Notes under the pieces: generated by a model
What the model was told of the DNA's origin: nothing
What the model saw: the letters and a program-made list of their open reading frames with translations, nothing else
The model's database searches: none
Made by a program: the position numbers and the translations under genes
Part shown: one piece after another, positions 12,330 to 22,296 of the stretch
How positions within the stretch are numbered: position 1 is the stretch's first letter
Layout: each line of letters starts with the position of its first letter
Assembly (NCBI GenBank): GCA_001939145.1
Contig: LSRX01001132.1
Coordinates: forward strand, 93,787 to 157,786
Length of the DNA stretch: 64,000 nucleotides
Direction of reading: 5' to 3'
Origin: Symbiodinium microadriaticum
Taxonomy: Eukaryota > Sar > Dinophyceae > Suessiales > Symbiodiniaceae

Positions 12330-12609
12330 GGGGCTCCGCTCTGCGCCCGACCACTGGAGCCCTTGTGCGCTGCCGCCGCAGAAGCGCAGCTCGGGGAGCT
12401 GCGGCGCTTCCTGAACGAAGGAGCTCACAGGGGCCTTGTCCCGGCTGTTGTGAAGCCGTAAGTAATAAGGGGATAACCAGAGCTCTTGCCGGAGATTTGT
12501 AAGGAAGGGGCAATTGAGGTGTTGTGTGTTCCAGCCTCATCGGAGGTGCCCAGTCCAGGATCCCGGACTTAGAGCCGAGATTGGCAAACAGAAATTTGGG
12601 TGTCTGCTA
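12330..12609 (+). CDS. Two exons of an unidentified gene joined by a canonical GT-AG intron
   Basis: The first block follows CTCAG|G and encodes, among others, AQLGELRRFLNEGAHRGLVP. It ends at a textbook donor (CC|GTAAGT at 12458). After a 77-nt intron ending TTCCAG at 12534, the next block continues in frame (CC joined to C-CTC-ATC) as KPLIGGAQSRIPDLEPRLAN and reaches a stop near 12611 unless it is spliced earlier, for instance after AAACAG at 12591. A further block at 12672-12750 (MYAWMRGEDLTRAFVMLAAF) may be the next exon. The family is not recognised. The in-frame join makes a real gene likely even though the product is unknown. Confidence 0.45.
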
Positions 12610-13239
12610 ATGAGTACGTAGTACCTGTTCTGCAACGAATGCGGCAGCCCCTTGACGGCATTGATTCGAAGATGTACGCCTGGATGCGCGGGGAGGACTT
12701 GACCCGCGCGTTTGTGATGCTGGCGGCGTTTCCGCGCTCACCCTGGCAGCGTGACGGCCACAGACTGGAGCATGTGATTAGCTATCAGCTAGATGATTGC
12801 TGTCACAGATACGACGTGCAATCGTGGCAATTGCATGAGCCGGGATGGAACTCAAGAATTGCAACTAAAAGTACACGAATTTGGTGCTCACACTCTTGGA
12901 GGCATGCTACGTTGCACTCCGGTGCACCCGAAGTCATCAAAAGTACGCTTGACACAAAGAACGCCATTGCATTGCTCTTGCTGTTCATTCCTTTTCGGCC
13001 AAACACTAAGGCAAGCAGATGCCAGAGACTGCGCGATTCACCTCATCGAGGCCCTAGGTTCATTCCATAGCAAAGCAATGCAAAGCAGCCTGATTCGCGA
13101 ACAATTTGACTTAAGCAAATTTCTTGAGGCATGTCTTATCGCACACGACGGGGATGCTGAAGAAAAAGTGATCTTCTACACAGCAGAGTCATGCGATGCT
13201 AAGGGTGCCGAGTCGAAACTACTTTATTTTTTCTAAAGG

Positions 13240-13902
13240 GAAGACTACCTGCACTGGGGTTGTGAGGAGCTCAGCACCCTTTGCTCCCCAACAGAGTCGC
13301 GGGAGCTCTCAGCTGAACTCCAGGCCGGCGCTGTGACCACCGCCGCAGCGGGAGATGCAGCGATCAGGCCGAGAGAAGCCGAGAGCCGAGACAAGATGTG
13401 GGGATTTGTTTTACGGACGGCTGCGGGGTTCATTCTGTCCGACTCCCCGGGTATGTCCAACAACCCATCCCAAATGGCTCTGGCTTCTGAACTTGCTCTG
13501 TTTTGCCAGCCAGGAATGCCAGCAGTGCAGGCACTCGAGTCTTGATCCAGGTGCATCTCGAACACGTGCTGTGTGCCGACTGTTTGGGCAAAAACAAAGG
13601 CTGTGTTTCTAGTCTTTGCAGGCCCTCCTGGGTCACATTGTCGAGGATGATGCTGCATTACAGGTGGGGGTGGGGGCAAGAGTTTTGCTCTCCCAGATCC
13701 TACTCAGACTCGTATAGCTTGACCAGGATGCGCTGGGAGATCTCACCTTGGAGGCGCGCCTGGCAGCCGACAGGCCTCGCAGAGATGCGCAGAACGGCAC
13801 GCGTGCGGTCGTTTTTCGCGCCCGGACCTTCGGGAAGCGGGAAGCGCGGAGAGGATCCTGGAGCAGCTCTCCGAGGCCGAGGCCCAGGCCCAGGCTCGCG
13901 GG
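13240..13902 (+). CDS. Exon series of an unidentified, partly coiled-coil gene
   Basis: Four protein-like blocks occur in order: 13240-13395 (EDYLHWGCEELSTLCSPTES and on), 13622-13663 (ALLGHIVEDDAALQ, bounded by TTGCAG|G and CAG|GTGGGG), 13727-13790 (DALGDLTLEARLAADRPRRD) and about 13845-13902 (AERILEQLSEAEAQAQARG). The second and third join in frame. The last is Ala/Glu/Gln-rich and predicted helical. They may belong to the same gene as the exons at 12330-12609, but that is inference. No family was recognised. Confidence 0.4.
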
Positions 13903-14238
13903 GGCGGGCCAGGGGGGCACTGTCACCAGGCAGCTGGCGCATGCTGGCGCATGCTGGGGTTGGTTCGTGGTTCGTGGCTGTTGGGGCCAGGCGCGACGAT
14001 CCGGACCTGGTGACGCCGAGAGGACACGGAGAGAGAACCGCATGACCCGGTTTCTGTTTCGGACCGGCCCAACAGCGAAGGCAGTCTGCGAGGTCCTGCA
14101 CAGTAGCGCTTGGCAACTGCGAGAATCTTGACCCGAAGACGAAACATGGGTTACAGACCCCCTCTGGGACAGGACGCAGCCAGCAGCTGGTGAAACAACA
14201 GCGGTTGAGCCAGAAGGACGGAAGCATTATTTCCCAGC

Positions 14239-14694
14239 GTGATCTCTGTGGCTGAATTGCAGTGTCGCGGATGCTTCAACTGGGTGCTTGCACAAGGTCA
14301 GCCCAAACTTCCGCGACGGAAGGGAGGAAAGCTCCACGAGGCCAAGTTCTCTTTGATACAGAATCAGTGGCCTTTATTTGCAACTGCACTCGAGAAGCAG
14401 GTGCTTCACAAGGCCGTGGCCGTTCGATACCTTCCGTCCACGACAGCAGATATGGCCGCTGCTCTTGGAAAGCTTCTCACTGTGTCGGCATTTGCTCAAA
14501 ATGCTCAAAGCAAATGCAGTGATGAGGTTGGCACCCGAATCCTGGGCCAGCTTGTCGAGCTCTTCGAGGAGAGCGCGTGGTGCCAAGATGAGTCTCTGAT
14601 GGACCGCGACTGCATTCTCCAGACTACAATCAGCCATACAGAGCGAATCATCTCTGTCTTAGATTTTTTGAGACTGAAGTTTGCGGAAGCCTAG
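14239..14694 (+). CDS. Open frame of about 150 codons, exon-like, unidentified
   Basis: An open frame running to a stop at 14694 encodes a mixed, mostly helical-looking protein. Recognisable stretches are FSLIQNQWPLFATALEKQVL and VGTRILGQLVELFEESAW near the C-terminal third. Length and amino-acid mix are better than for most chance frames here. It could be a terminal exon of the unidentified gene upstream or lie just 5' of the GPI gene. Neither end has been fixed. Confidence 0.35.
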   Translation: MISVAELQCRGCFNWVLAQGQPKLPRRKGGKLHEAKFSLIQNQWPLFATALEKQVLHKAVAVRYLPSTTADMAAALGKLLTVSAFAQNAQSKCSDEVGTRILGQLVELFEESAWCQDESLMDRDCILQTTISHTERIISVLDFLRLKFAEA

Positions 14695-15388
14695 GCAGAT
14701 GGAAAGTGGCGAAAAATGGAAGATGCAGAAAGTGGCGAAGAGGCCCGAAACCAGAGACAATTTCCGGCGACAGCCTGCAAGCGTTCAGCGACATATCATG
14801 ACAAGGGCTGGATGCTTCTGCAGCATCCCCAGCTCGCAACTCAGTACTTTCTCGCTTGCGTTTAACCGCTTGGTCTGGAACGAAGGGCAGTCCTTGCCAA
14901 CTCGGTACGTGATGCTGGCTTCAAGCGAGAGCTCCGAGTCGCGCCTGATGGGCATGCCTTCAGCACACGGGGCACCGGATGCGGCCCAAGCCTTTACCGG
15001 CCTCGCAACTGCATTCGCTGAAGACTTCTGTTAGGCCCTGCAACTGTGCAGGACCCATCTCTGGGTAGCGGTCATGGTCCCGGTGTTTAGTCCTTGCATG
15101 CATCCAGCTTAATGTATTTGTGAGCACGGCGGGAGGACATGTACCGATTCATCTGGACTGCAATTGGCGCCATAGCCGACGATGCTACCCGATGTGAAGC
15201 TGACGCGATCTTCAGGAGCAAGACGCTTGGCCCCTCGTGCTGCAAGCGCGGGCTTATCAGCTGAGCAGCAGCACATCTTGGCAATGTAGGAGCGGTTACA
15301 AGTTACAAACAGATCTCCCCTTCGCTTCTTAAAAGGCCTGACGGTTGATGCGCGGCGCCTGCAGCTTCCACGTCCGCCACCACTCCTT
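14695..15388. other. Interval before the first recognised GPI exon
   Basis: The N-terminal GPI exons (family motif with W-x-R-Y and the L-D-V-S-R segment) should lie here or further upstream, but I could not find them. A block at 14811-14870 reads GWMLLQHPQLATQYFLA and may be exonic. Nothing else can be supported. Confidence 0.3.
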
Positions 15389-18300
15389 GCAGCTTTTGAG
15401 TCCATGGCAGCTTTGGAAAGAGGACTTGAGTGCGCTCAGCATTGGCACTATTGCATACCAACTTCGTAAGTATAACTGTCGCAAGCATCACAGTAGCCGT
15501 AGCAGCGGCTGTGAGGACAGATAGCAAACCCAGACGAAGGCCGACGAGCGGGTTCCTGAGGGAATTGAGACTTGTCCTGAAGTAAGAGGTTGGATGAGGC
15601 ATCACAGGAGCCCGCAAATCGCTTGCGAGCTGAGGTCGGACACTACTGGCTCAGGAATCCCGAGCTAGCTCCCGAGGCCTTTAAGGCCAGACAGGCTTTT
15701 GCAGCCTTCTGCACACTGATGATGCAGGAGATACGCAATGAGATCTACCGCAGCTGGGCCACTTGGCTTCAGATTTGGCCACCGATTCCATCGCAGGGCG
15801 AGCTACCCGAGGCTCAGATAGAGGATCTTTCACATGAGGCCTCTGAAAGCAGCTCGTCAGCTTCGGAGATTTAATCGTGGTTCGCGTTCTCATTCCGTGC
15901 AGCGTCTTGCGGCAGGCAACGTCTCTGCACTGCTCCTTCTTGGCATTGGCGGCTCGGCGCTGGGCCCACAGCTCGTGTCGGAGGCTGCGCACATGGAAAG
16001 ACCACGTTGCGGCACTGAGTAGCCGCGAACCCTGAAAGAGTCTCCTCCACACAGGCCTTGGGCCCGGGATTGCGGAGAATCGCTTTCCTAGACAACACGG
16101 ACCGAAACTTGGAGTGAAGCTGCGCTCTTTAAGCGCTCGTGAGACGTTTTGCGGAACAGAGCCCAGAGGACCCTGACGGCTTCCACACTGTGCTGAGCAC
16201 CATCGAGCCGGCATCGACATGGGTAGCCGGGCCGCACGGGAGCAGACAGTCTGGGTTTCTGGCTTCGTAGCCAACAGCACTTGCAGGTTCTGGTCGCATC
16301 CAAGTCCGGTGGAACCGTTGAGACCCGCAACGCCTTGGTTGAAACGAAGGCCCCTTTCCACGCGAGTGATGCCTGCGTGACAGTCAAAACCTGTCAACAT
16401 CTTGTCAACACTATCAGTCTGAGTTTGTTGCAACTTACCCTGTTCAAGGCACACTTCCTCTCCCATGGTGTGGATTTCTCTTCGAAAGCTCTCGCCATTA
16501 CATGCGCCGGCTCGCGTCTGGACGGGTGAGTCTTGGGTGATCTGGTGCATGTATGATACAAGGTCAGCAATACAGGACATCCGCAGTGCTATATGGTCTA
16601 ATCGCAAGTGGGGGAGGACCGGATGGCCTCTGAAGAGCACTGGCGTGGCCGGTGCTTCTGGCGGAACTGGTGGTTTGCAGCTTTGAGCTAGCCGCTAGCC
16701 ACGTCTGGTGCAGTGCCTTGCCTCCAGAGGCTTCATCTTTGGGATTTCGTTGGCGGCCGAACCTCCTGGGCCTCCGCAGTGGGTTTCACGGCAAAAAGGC
16801 TGGTCACTAGGGCAGTGAATAGTGAAGGTTTCTCAAGTGGCCTCAGCCCAGGTTTGCTGCCTGCGGCGCTTCTGGGAATGGATTGGAGATCCCTCCTCAG
16901 GCCGGCAGTGCTGGGGGCGAGGCATCCATACCTGTGCACTCGCGATCGCGGTTTGCAACTTTCGTGTTGGGTGTGAGGGCTCCTTGCAGCCTCAGGGGTG
17001 CAGCCGCCTGCGATGTCGCCACTCGAACCCTGTCAGCAGGGTGCCTCGGCTGGCAAAGACAAGACGAGCTAGGGAAGGCTTGTGCAGGGATTGCTTGTCG
17101 TTCTTGACCTCGGTTATCTAAAGGGGCTCTGGCCACCGGACTACTCCTCCCTGAAGCAGTGGATGTTGTGTGGGAGCAAACTGGGCGTGTACTCGCAGAT
17201 TCGAGTGTGGTTGTGTCAAGCTGTTGCTAATTTTGTGGTCTCTTCCATCGAAAGTTTCTTGCACCGGCCTATTGCACTGCTTGCCGCCGTCTTTGCGGTG
17301 ACGCAAGCAGGGAATTAAGGTGCAGTTTGTCGGGTCCTGTTGCTCTCTAGGCTTAGTTAGAAGCAGCCCGACGAGGCATTCAAGCCAGCTTCTGTGAAGC
17401 CATTTGCGCCTCGAGGAATCCTGCCGTCTTGCTGGCTCGTGCTTGGCAGTCGCTGGCGGGAAGGGCGATGGTGGTGTTGCCGTACAGGCCACAGGGATTC
17501 CGGTAAGATCGTGAAGCGCAAAATTCCAAGCATTTGCGCAGGGACCGCCTCCAGCTGTTTGGGCGCTACTTGCAGCAGTTGGTCATGGAATCTCTCGGCA
17601 AGGCTCCGGTGCTCGAGAACCAACCCGGGGGGTCGCATTTCGCGGTGTTCCCTGCGGACAGGCAAGGAACTTGCAAGGCGACATGGTGAACCACGGTCTG
17701 ACAGTGTACGGGAACAAAGGATCCACGGACCAGCATGCGCCTTGCCCAGACTGCATTCGTTTTGCCACTGCAACATTCGCCCGCCTCACTTCCCGTCAGA
17801 GGCGATTTTGCAGCAGCTTCTGGACGGCCCTGATGATTTCTTTGTCGTCTTCATTGCGGTTATGGAGGGGGTCCACGATAAGGACAGCAAAGAGGCCACC
17901 CACCCCTTCCAGCAAGCGAGTTGTATCTGATGCCACACACAAACCGTGTCAGGTCGAAACAGGGATAACCAGCAGCGACTATCTCTTGGCCTTCCTCGTT
18001 GGCACACGTCGCGCACTGACAGCTGCGGGACGCAGGACTTCATGGACAGCTCCGACCATGAGACTTCCGAAGTTGAGAGAACCACAAATAACACCTGCGA
18101 CTTCTGCCATCACATACTTCTTTTTCCTATGGGCATAGGAGCTCTGCCTTGCTGTTGAGTACAGACCTTCATTGCCTTTTGAATGCCGCGGATGTAATGG
18201 TCTCGAGGAGCCTCACCATCACCTTGCAGCGCGTGGACGCGTTTCATTTGGGGGCACCTCGGCTGAGATACCCGCCTTTAACGACGGTATGCGCTCGCTG

Positions 18301-18730
18301 TAAGCAGCAAATTGAAGGCATGACGCAACTCTCGAAACCAGGTGCTCATCGCTTTGTTCGAAAGGGCAGTGGGATTGTATGCAGCGCTGGTCGGAGAAGC
18401 TTGTCGCTAAATCAATGTTGCGGTGCTTGGAGCGACTGGGTCTTCGATTGGGAGCATGTCAAGGTGAATGCCTACAACCAACCTGCTGTCGAGTTTGGGA
18501 AGCAAGCTGCATCAGATGTTCTCACTCTTTTGCGGGTGCTCCGAGATAACGACACAGCGGCTGTATATTGGATGCATTGGTGCATGTGTGCGTGTATGAC
18601 CTCTTGAAGGGTAAAGAGTTCATGTCTGGATAGTAGATGGACGCAGAAACACCTTGCAGTTCGGCCTGAGGCCAAAGATGCAGACCAAGATGATGTTGAG
18701 ATACTGCGAGAACACCTTGCGCTTCAGCAG
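15389..18730 (+). CDS. Glucose-6-phosphate isomerase (phosphoglucose isomerase), plant/cyanobacterial type, about 16 exons
   Basis: Catalyses glucose-6-phosphate to fructose-6-phosphate. Exon blocks follow the family order: 15389-15424 AAFESMAALERG; 15608-~15690 EVGHYWLRNPELAP; 15916-15986 LLGIGGSALGPQLVSEA; 16055-16099 and 16169-16206 FLDNTDPDGFHTVLSTIEP; 16287-16349 VLVASKSGGTVETRNALVE; 16730-16782 and 16852-16900 WDFVGGRTSWASAVGLLPAA; 16996-17035; 17416-17487 and 17542-17602 LPYRDRLQLFGRYLQQLVME; 17662-17736 VYGNKGSTDQH; 17802-17870; 17953-18035 SSDYLLAFLVGTRRAL; 18208-18253; 18342-18392 VLIALFERAVGLYAAL; 18464-18535 VNAYNQPAVEFGKQAA; 18671-18730, the helical C-terminal tail. SKSGGT, GNKGSTDQH and the sugar-phosphate-binding loops are intact. 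Most junctions join in frame. Donors are mixed GT, GC and GA (introns 16100-16168, 17488-17541, 17603-17661, 17737-17801). The first exons, including any plastid targeting peptide, were not found. The cyanobacterial-type signature suggests plastid ancestry; location is not shown. Confidence 0.9.
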
Positions 18731-20074
18731 GGTGGGTGCGAACAAAAAGTCATCCACATGGAAGAGCATTGTGGCAGAATATTGTAGTCTGGAGCGGCTT
18801 TGACTACAGCCGTGGGCAGGCCTTTAACACATGGTAACAGAGATCCGTCGACACAGTCTTCTCAGGTTGGGTTTGCTGCTCCGCGCGGTCGAAGATGCGT
18901 AGCGCTCAGGTGTTTGCGAGGCCGAGACATCATCTTTATAGGTTTTAAGCAGAGAGTAGGTAGTAGCAGGCGAAATGGTCCTTTACATGCTGAGGAACGT
19001 CTGGAGTGACAGTGGGAGTGCCTGAGCCTCGATTTTCTTCCCTCGCTCGTCCAGCACTATAAGCCGCATTCACCACGGGAACAGCAGCCGCACTCCTGCA
19101 GGCAGACCTGATGCGGCTGGAGAGCCACTGTCTCACGCTCGGGTCACAGGAATGGTTCTCAGGAAGACATCAGGTCGGCTGAACCGCTCTGTAGTTCGGA
19201 CATGTTGATTATGCAGAGAAGCTCACCTCTGACCCGGCAAGTCTCTCATGCAACAAGTCGTGACAGGCAATGTTTCGCTTTACCTGCAAGGGAGCTGTGT
19301 CCAGCCAGAAACGCAGCGCACTTGCTGATCGGATCTGCATCGTATTTTGTTTTGTTTCGACCGTTCGACACGTCGTGCTGGAGGAAGCTATGAAGGGGCG
19401 TCAGTTGCCTTTGCAGCTAGCCGCTAGCCAGCATAAGATTCCTAGCGGAGCCGAGCTGCACTGGCAGCATCTACCGGTGGATACCAATGGTGCATTTATT
19501 GCATGGCAGATTGAGCCAGTGAGCCGTTCAGATCCCCAGCCCTCGCAACTTTCATTGAACCTGCCGAACAATTCTCTCCCGTGCTGGGCAGCCCCAATGC
19601 AATGGCACTGGCTTCTGTTGAGCTCCCTGCTGCAAGGGGACCTCTGCTAGTGTTGAGAAAGGTGGTTAAGGTGGTGCCCACTCTTCCCAGGCGACTTGAA
19701 GTTGAGCAAGCATCTTGTATTTGAGATCCAGAGGTGTCGCACACGATGTCACCAAAGCCATGTGCAATGCACTGAGGCCTCGGTGCCGCCGAGCAGCTTC
19801 GAGGCGAGGCGAAGAGAAGCATTCGGCAAAAGAACGACGAGAAATCTCTATCGCCCGCACAATTGCTATATTGGCGGTCTGCTTGGGTGCATGGTAGATA
19901 GATATAGATAGGGTCTGAGGTTGACTATAAGCCTGGATAGCCGGAACGTGGGGTGTTTCAGCTGTTTCACCTCATATTGCTCTTGCATGATGCCTTAGCC
20001 CTCGTAGTTTTTGCAGCTATCAGTGTTACGGGGGGATGCCTAGAGTCTTAGAGGCTGCCTGCAGCGCGTCCTCG
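18731..20074. other. GPI 3' end and following spacer
   Basis: The GPI stop codon has not been placed; the last recognised exon ends at 18730. Beyond it are open frames such as 19270-19650 without recognisable motifs. Confidence 0.3.
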
Positions 20075-20184
20075 ATGCCGGCTGGAATGCTGCATGGCAG
20101 CGAATGGCCGAGCAGAGATTTTCCGGCTCTTCCTGTGCTTGGCGCGTATCTGTTCTTCGGCCTGTTGTCTGATACGGAGCTCAG
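20075..20184 (+). CDS. Exon-like block with one hydrophobic segment, unidentified
   Basis: From an ATG at 20075 the frame reads MPAGMLHGSEWPSRDFPALP followed by the hydrophobic stretch VLGAYLFFGLLS and ends at a GT donor (CTCAG|GTAACG). It looks like a first exon encoding a membrane or signal-anchor segment. It may be a separate short gene, or the 5' part of the Nudix gene that starts about 190 nt downstream. No family is assigned. Confidence 0.35.
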
Positions 20185-20374
20185 GTAACGCCCTGCTGGC
20201 CGAGTCCTTGGGGCCCGTACGCTGCAGGTGCGGTGGGTTGGGGGGGTGGCCGGCGTGCAGTTACACTGCACTTGGTCCAGCAATCTCACAGTTAAGCCCC
20301 ATCGAGAGGCCGAAGGGTGTGCTGCATCAACGGCCAAGTGTATCTCGTTAAGTTGCGGTTCTTTCCATCATCAG

Positions 20375-22296
20375 GTCAAGTTGGAGCAGCTCCCGAACAC
20401 CCGTCCTGGAGCGATGGTCTGGATGTTTACGACACCGACGGCCAGCACGTGGGAACCAGCACTGCCTGGCAGGCGCAGACTGGTCGGATCTCCTAGGACA
20501 GGGCCAGCTTGAAGGTGAGGGGACCCTACAGTGACTGAACGGTGCTCATGTAGCTCAAGTAGGCTTCTGCACTCAAGCTATGGCCGGCATAGGCTCAAAC
20601 GTCCTGCCAGTGGCATCGGACTGTGTATGCTGCATCCTCAGATCGAGTCGCTGAGCATTGATGTCTGCGGTAGCCGGTGTTTCAAGCCATGCCTCAGGTG
20701 ATTCCACGCTTGCCCGATGGCCGTATACTCTTCCAGAGACGTGCTGCCTGGAAGTGGCGGATGGGCGGCTTGTGGGACCTAGGCGAGCAAAAAAGGGCTG
20801 GAAGGGAGGGGATGCCGTGTCGCCCAGCTTGACAAATCCGTAAACTGCAGGGCAGCCTCAACGGGTGTGGGCTACCGTGTATGGATAGGAAACTCACAGC
20901 ATTGACATCTTGGGGTGACTATGGTGGAATGGTGGTCCAATCGCTTCACGCGGGCCGTGTTTTGTTCTGGTCGGACTAGCCGGGTGTTCCTTTGTCAATT
21001 GTGAATCAATGAAAGGCATGACGAATGAGGCGAGCTTGGCAGCGTCGTCATCCATGCATGTCTACTTCGTGCATGACATCTCATGACCGCCTTACGTCCT
21101 GAATTACAGACACATTCACATGCTACATGTGAGGATGTCAATGCTAAAAACGCATCGAGTCTCATGGCAATTGACGGTCGTCAAGAGGTGCTGCTGGGCA
21201 TTCTGCGAGGGCGTAGATCTTCAGACAGAGCATTCATCTGAAACTCCGCACTATCGCAACATCCTGTCTTCAACGTGTCGAGGCCGACGCATCGAAGAGC
21301 CTCCACCAACCCTGAAATCGAGATGCTGCATGTTTTAACGGCTCGGTGCAGAAGTAAAACGTGATGAACAACGGGCTCGTCTCATGCATCTTCTGGCGAG
21401 ACAGCATGAGCAGCACGAGAGGTCAAGACCGCCAAGAACAAAAGGCGAAGAAAGACAATCGAGATGACGAGGGAAAGAGCGTGGTGTGCGCGAGTCTTTC
21501 ACCTGGGCCCCCGGTGGGCCTTGGCGAGGTGCCTCGGAGACGGTCGAGATGGGCGAGGACCTTCAGGCGGCCGCCCAGCGTGCAGTCCACGAGGACTTGG
21601 AGAGACAAAACCAGGGGTCGGAGAGAAGGCCCACAATAAAAGCAGGGAAAGGGGGGCGGGGACTGTTCTCGCTCGCAGGAGCTTGGGAGCCGTGCAGCGC
21701 TGCTGGCTCTCACGGAGTGTTGTCGACTCAACACAGGTGCCCGAAGAGCAGAGCAGACCGATCTCATATGAGAACTTGCAACTGGCGAAGCTGACTCACG
21801 CATAGGCTGGAGTGGAGCGTTGCCAAAGATGCAGCTTTGCCAGTGTCTGAGCTGAAAGTAAAGTTCCTGGTTTCGGGCTGGTGCGTGCAGGCAGCTGTTA
21901 ATGCTCTGTTGCCCAACAGCCGACGGCTCTACCTTCTCGGCCCACTGGGACGAGATCACGTGCAGCATAGCACTACGAGTAGTAGGACTGTTGTGACCGC
22001 GAAGGTTAGATCAAAACATCGTCTACACCGCCAAGGGGAGCTTGGGTGCAGATGCAGGCGACCGTGATGAGGAAGTGGATGCACTGGAGTATTGGTCGCT
22101 TGACGACTACACCATGCAAGCTGAGACTTGGTTCTGAAGTTTTCAGTTTATGCATATAAAAACCTACGTGGTTTCCACCTGTGCTGAGAGAGCGGTCTCT
22201 AAGGAGCTGGACCGCTACAAATTTGCACCCTGGGTGCACGCCCTTATCGTTGGATGTCCACGCTGCTTTGGCACGGCTGCGACCACTGAGCTTTAG
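20375..22296 (+). CDS. Nudix hydrolase (isopentenyl-diphosphate-isomerase-like / YfcD-like layout), about 7 exons with an 18-nt microexon
   Basis: Nudix enzymes cleave diphosphate-linked substrates using a metal-binding Nudix box. Blocks in family order: 20375-~20480 LDVYDTDGQHVG; 20611-20628 WHRTVY, a microexon; 20698-20782 VIPRLPDGRILFQRRAAWK through GGLWDL; 21529-~21600 GASETVEMGEDLQAAAQRAV then HEDL; 22005-22122 EEVDALEYWSLDDYTMQA; 22204-22296 ELDRYKFAPWVHALI and stop TAG. The order DVYD, WHRTV, RILFQRR, GLWDL, Nudix box, W-x-SLDD, FAPW matches enzymes of this type. The join CTA-G|GT-GCC across the 746-nt intron restores GLWDLGASE. Donors are GC at 20629 and 20783 and probably GA at 22123. 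The box is degenerate: the usual G is replaced by E and R-E-x-x-E-E reads RAVHED, so activity is uncertain. At least one exon between 21600 and 22005 is not placed. Substrate unknown. Confidence 0.75.
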
